Source of the DNA: Gadus chalcogrammus | Lineage: Eukaryota > Chordata > Actinopteri > Gadiformes > Gadidae | Direction of reading: 5' to 3' | DNA length: 64,000 nucleotides | NCBI RefSeq assembly: GCF_026213295.1 | Contig: NC_079412.1 | Coordinates: 15,348,014 to 15,412,013, forward strand | Part shown: positions 51,820 to 64,000 of the stretch, piece after piece | Layout: every line of letters starts with the position of its first letter | Numbering within the stretch: position 1 is the stretch's first letter | Position numbers and translations under genes: made by a program | The notes under the pieces: generated by a model | The model's input: only the letters and a program-made list of their open reading frames with translations | What the model was told of the DNA's origin: nothing | Databases searched by the model: none

Positions 51820-53195
51820 TCATGAAGGTTAGAGCCAGTTACGCCTGGAAACTACCTGTACAATCAATACTGAGTAAATCTTTCAAGGTGGAGAGTCTGT
51901 TCAGTCATGCAAATCATAAGTGTTATTTGTAGTTGACCTATAACTACTGTAGCTGTATTTACTTTTTTAACATGCGGGTATTTTTTGTGTGACTTGTGTA
52001 TCCAGATGTTGAATGTATAACTACTTGAAACTGCTACACATTGTCTTTCTGACGTGCTTTTGAAGGATTTTCTCTAGGATTGGGAAACGTTTCAGGGTGT
52101 GACTGAATATGGATACTGTGTTGTAGTGTTTATGGGAATAATAGTGTGCTTAACCATATTTCTTTGTACATGACTACTCGCTTTCCCCTTGTGTGCTATA
52201 GATTTTATCAAATTGTACAGTTTTTTTGCTTTTCGAAAAGAGTCAGAAGTTAGAGTCTGAATGATTCCAGCATTTTTTATTTTAACCAGATGCCCTTTGT
52301 CATCCAATTGACACAGATTACAAACTGGTTTTCACATGGTTACTGATGCTGAAATGTTGGTTGAAATGTATAATCTTTGTGCCTAATTCAAATTTATCTT
52401 GAATGCATTTCAATTACAATAAAGGCCCTTTAGACTTATACTTAAGCATGTCTTACAGTATAACATTGCATTTGTTTTTTCTTTTTTTTTTACCCTTTTA
52501 TTACAACCGTTTACAAACTGATTAAAATGTTTTTGCTACTCCATTCTAGTCCTCTTGTAGAACTGTTGGCTGAGCTACAGAATGTTCAATGCTGTCGTGC
52601 CTGCACTTTATTTATATTTTCAAATGTTGGATTTACATTCTATCAGTGCATTTCAAGTCCCATGTTTTTTTTTGTTCTTATACATGCATTTCATGTTCTA
52701 CTCGGGGATAGCAACTCACTTTGTTTAACTAACTTGTGAATTTCTTTTTTTTTTGACTTTTTTTTTCGTAATCTGCAATTGTTCATGTTCTGTAAACTCA
52801 TTATTTATATTACACAAAAATGTGATGGGGGGTCTATTCTACCTCATTTAGCTTATGATAGGTTTTCATTCTTGCCCCCCTTATATCAATGCAGAATTTT
52901 CATTAGCTGATACATTCGTGACGCAAAATATATTTCATCCTCAAACTGAGTTCAACAGTAATGAATGTATCACTGGTCACTTTACACAAATCAGAATGGT
53001 CAGTAAAAGTTTACGGCTACTCCTGCTGTACATTCCCCATTAATATGCATATGCCACGGTGTGCCTTTCCTAAAAAAAGAAATAATAAAAAAAAAAAAGC
53101 TTCTGAAACAGTTAAGTAATGTCTAGCCGTTTTACATGTTTACAATGTATTGTTTCTCACTAAGTGTTACTTCCAGGTCTTTAAAAAATAAAATC
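51820..53195 (+). other. sall4: sall4 3' UTR with several poly(A) signals
   Basis: AATAAA occurs at 52418-52423, 53084-53089 and 53187-53192, so short and long 3' UTRs of about 0.6 and 1.3 kb are possible. The sequence is AT-rich with many T runs. A perfect octamer, ATGCAAAT, lies at 51907-51914. No gene is seen here on either strand. Confidence 0.5.
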
Positions 53196-53399
53196 AATGT
53201 GACTTAATGATGGCTTTCCTTTCACATGTTTGGATGGTAGAAGATGAAATGCATTTGGCTACACTAGGTTGGCTAACATGTAAATATAATGCTTTGGACG
53301 TATATTGTATATTTGAAAAACTATAACTTTTCACTACAATGAAGGGCAATAATATAATTCCTTCTACAAAATGTAACTTCTATAATATTGGGATGAATT

Positions 53400-53528
53400 T
53401 AAGGTTGGGTTGGATTCAGTGCTGTGTGTTACAGACTCATTACAACCCATTGAAGGACAGTTCTCGAGCCTCCGCCCAGAGCGCAGACAGCGGAGAGATT
53501 GTGCTGGAGCTCAGCGGAGGCTGCAGGA
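53400..53528 (+). promoter_or_regulatory. atp9a: Probable atp9a 5' UTR and proximal promoter
   Basis: The 70 bases before the start are locally GC-rich (CCTCCGCCC, CGCAGACAGCGGAG, CAGCGGAGGC) inside an AT-rich spacer of about 1.7 kb between the sall4 stop and this ATG. CCGCCC is an Sp1-like box. No TATA box is evident. Confidence 0.35.
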
Positions 53529-63215
<9,687 letters not shown>

Positions 63216-64000
63216 GTGGGGCTCCACTGATTAGTACCGCACCCCAAGTCCATGTACATCCTCCTCTAAAGACATTGGTTTTCTTGTTGTGTAAGACACA
63301 ACTATATAAGGGCCGCTTACAGAGCCCAAAGTGAGTGAGTGTATTGGATTGTTTTGCCTGTTCTGCTCCCACTGCGTGCCACTAAACATGCTACTTATTG
63401 GTTCATTCAATCAAAAACGGGCCCCTGCTTTACACACCCTCCCAGTAGCACAACTTCTCCAGTGGCACTTCCTGAGAAATAAGCCATAACCTGTCAGATT
63501 TACAGCCGCCCCGCCCAATAAACCCATCAGGCATGCTCACCATTCAGAGCGCGAAGAAGCCGGTGGGGTCTATAGTTCAGATGTCAGCCTAATATATGTG
63601 CAGGGGCCTCTTAAGGTCATTTTGATATATGGACAGAAAATGCTTTTAAGGATGCCGAGGTTACAAAGGGGCTTACATCAGGATGCAGGGAATGGTTGCC
63701 TGGATTCAATTCACTTCTCTTTTGTTTTTTGTCTATCAGAATCAAACAAAAGGGTTTAATTGTTAACTTATGAATTATGCTGGAAGTTAGATTTGGTTTA
63801 GAAATTGCTCGTAAATCACTTATAAAGTTATTTCTAAATCTGAGTGTATCATTTTTTTAAAGTGTTGATTATATGCTAACAATCAACTAACTTTCTTTTC
63901 TAGTTAGTTGAAAACTGAAACTAAGCTTTAACCTTCTTCAAAACTTGCATGGAAACCAGCTGGCAGAAATTTCTTAAGTCTGAGAAGAATCCGATGAGAA

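Overview
This window is genomic DNA from a ray-finned (teleost) fish. The three protein-coding genes I can support are vertebrate genes with GT-AG introns. Much of the spacer is long (CA)n, (GA)n and G-run microsatellite. The density and length of these dinucleotide tracts resembles codfishes, but I cannot prove a species.

All three genes lie on the + strand, in the order zfp64 - sall4 - atp9a. This matches the order and relative orientation of ZFP64-SALL4-ATP9A on human 20q13.2, an ancient conserved synteny block. zfp64 has a six-exon model (18594-21588) for a multi-C2H2 zinc-finger protein of about 698 aa. sall4 has four coding exons (46475-51819) for a spalt-family repressor of about 1082 aa, with the NuRD-recruiting N-terminus, a Gln-rich dimerisation region and the typical scattered zinc-finger clusters. 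atp9a enters at 53529, and its first twelve coding exons run to 63215. The window ends after the exon that carries the phosphorylated DKTG aspartate of this class 2 P4-ATPase, so the rest of the gene lies to the right.

Layout: 1-18.3 kb is intergenic, with many microsatellites between ordinary unique sequence, some of which looks like conserved non-coding DNA. 18.3-22.8 kb is zfp64 and its probable 3' UTR, which contains two copies, in opposite orientation, of a short terminal-inverted-repeat element. 22.8-46.2 kb is the zfp64-sall4 spacer, which holds two minor retroposon-like fragments, a 56-bp minisatellite, a 27-bp-arm hairpin, and a pair of exon-like segments I cannot identify. 46.2-53.2 kb is sall4 with its promoter and 3' UTR. 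53.4 kb to the end is atp9a, whose intron 2 holds a roughly 640-bp ACTAGT-rich minisatellite. Three CTCF-like motifs, all in the same orientation, lie at about 16.7, 48.3 and 60.9 kb.

The genes do not form a pathway. zfp64 and sall4 encode nuclear DNA-binding regulators, and atp9a encodes an endosomal/trans-Golgi membrane protein. Their linkage is best explained by sall4 control elements spread through its neighbours. Exon boundaries were read by eye from reading frame, splice dinucleotides and recalled family similarity. They were not checked by alignment.
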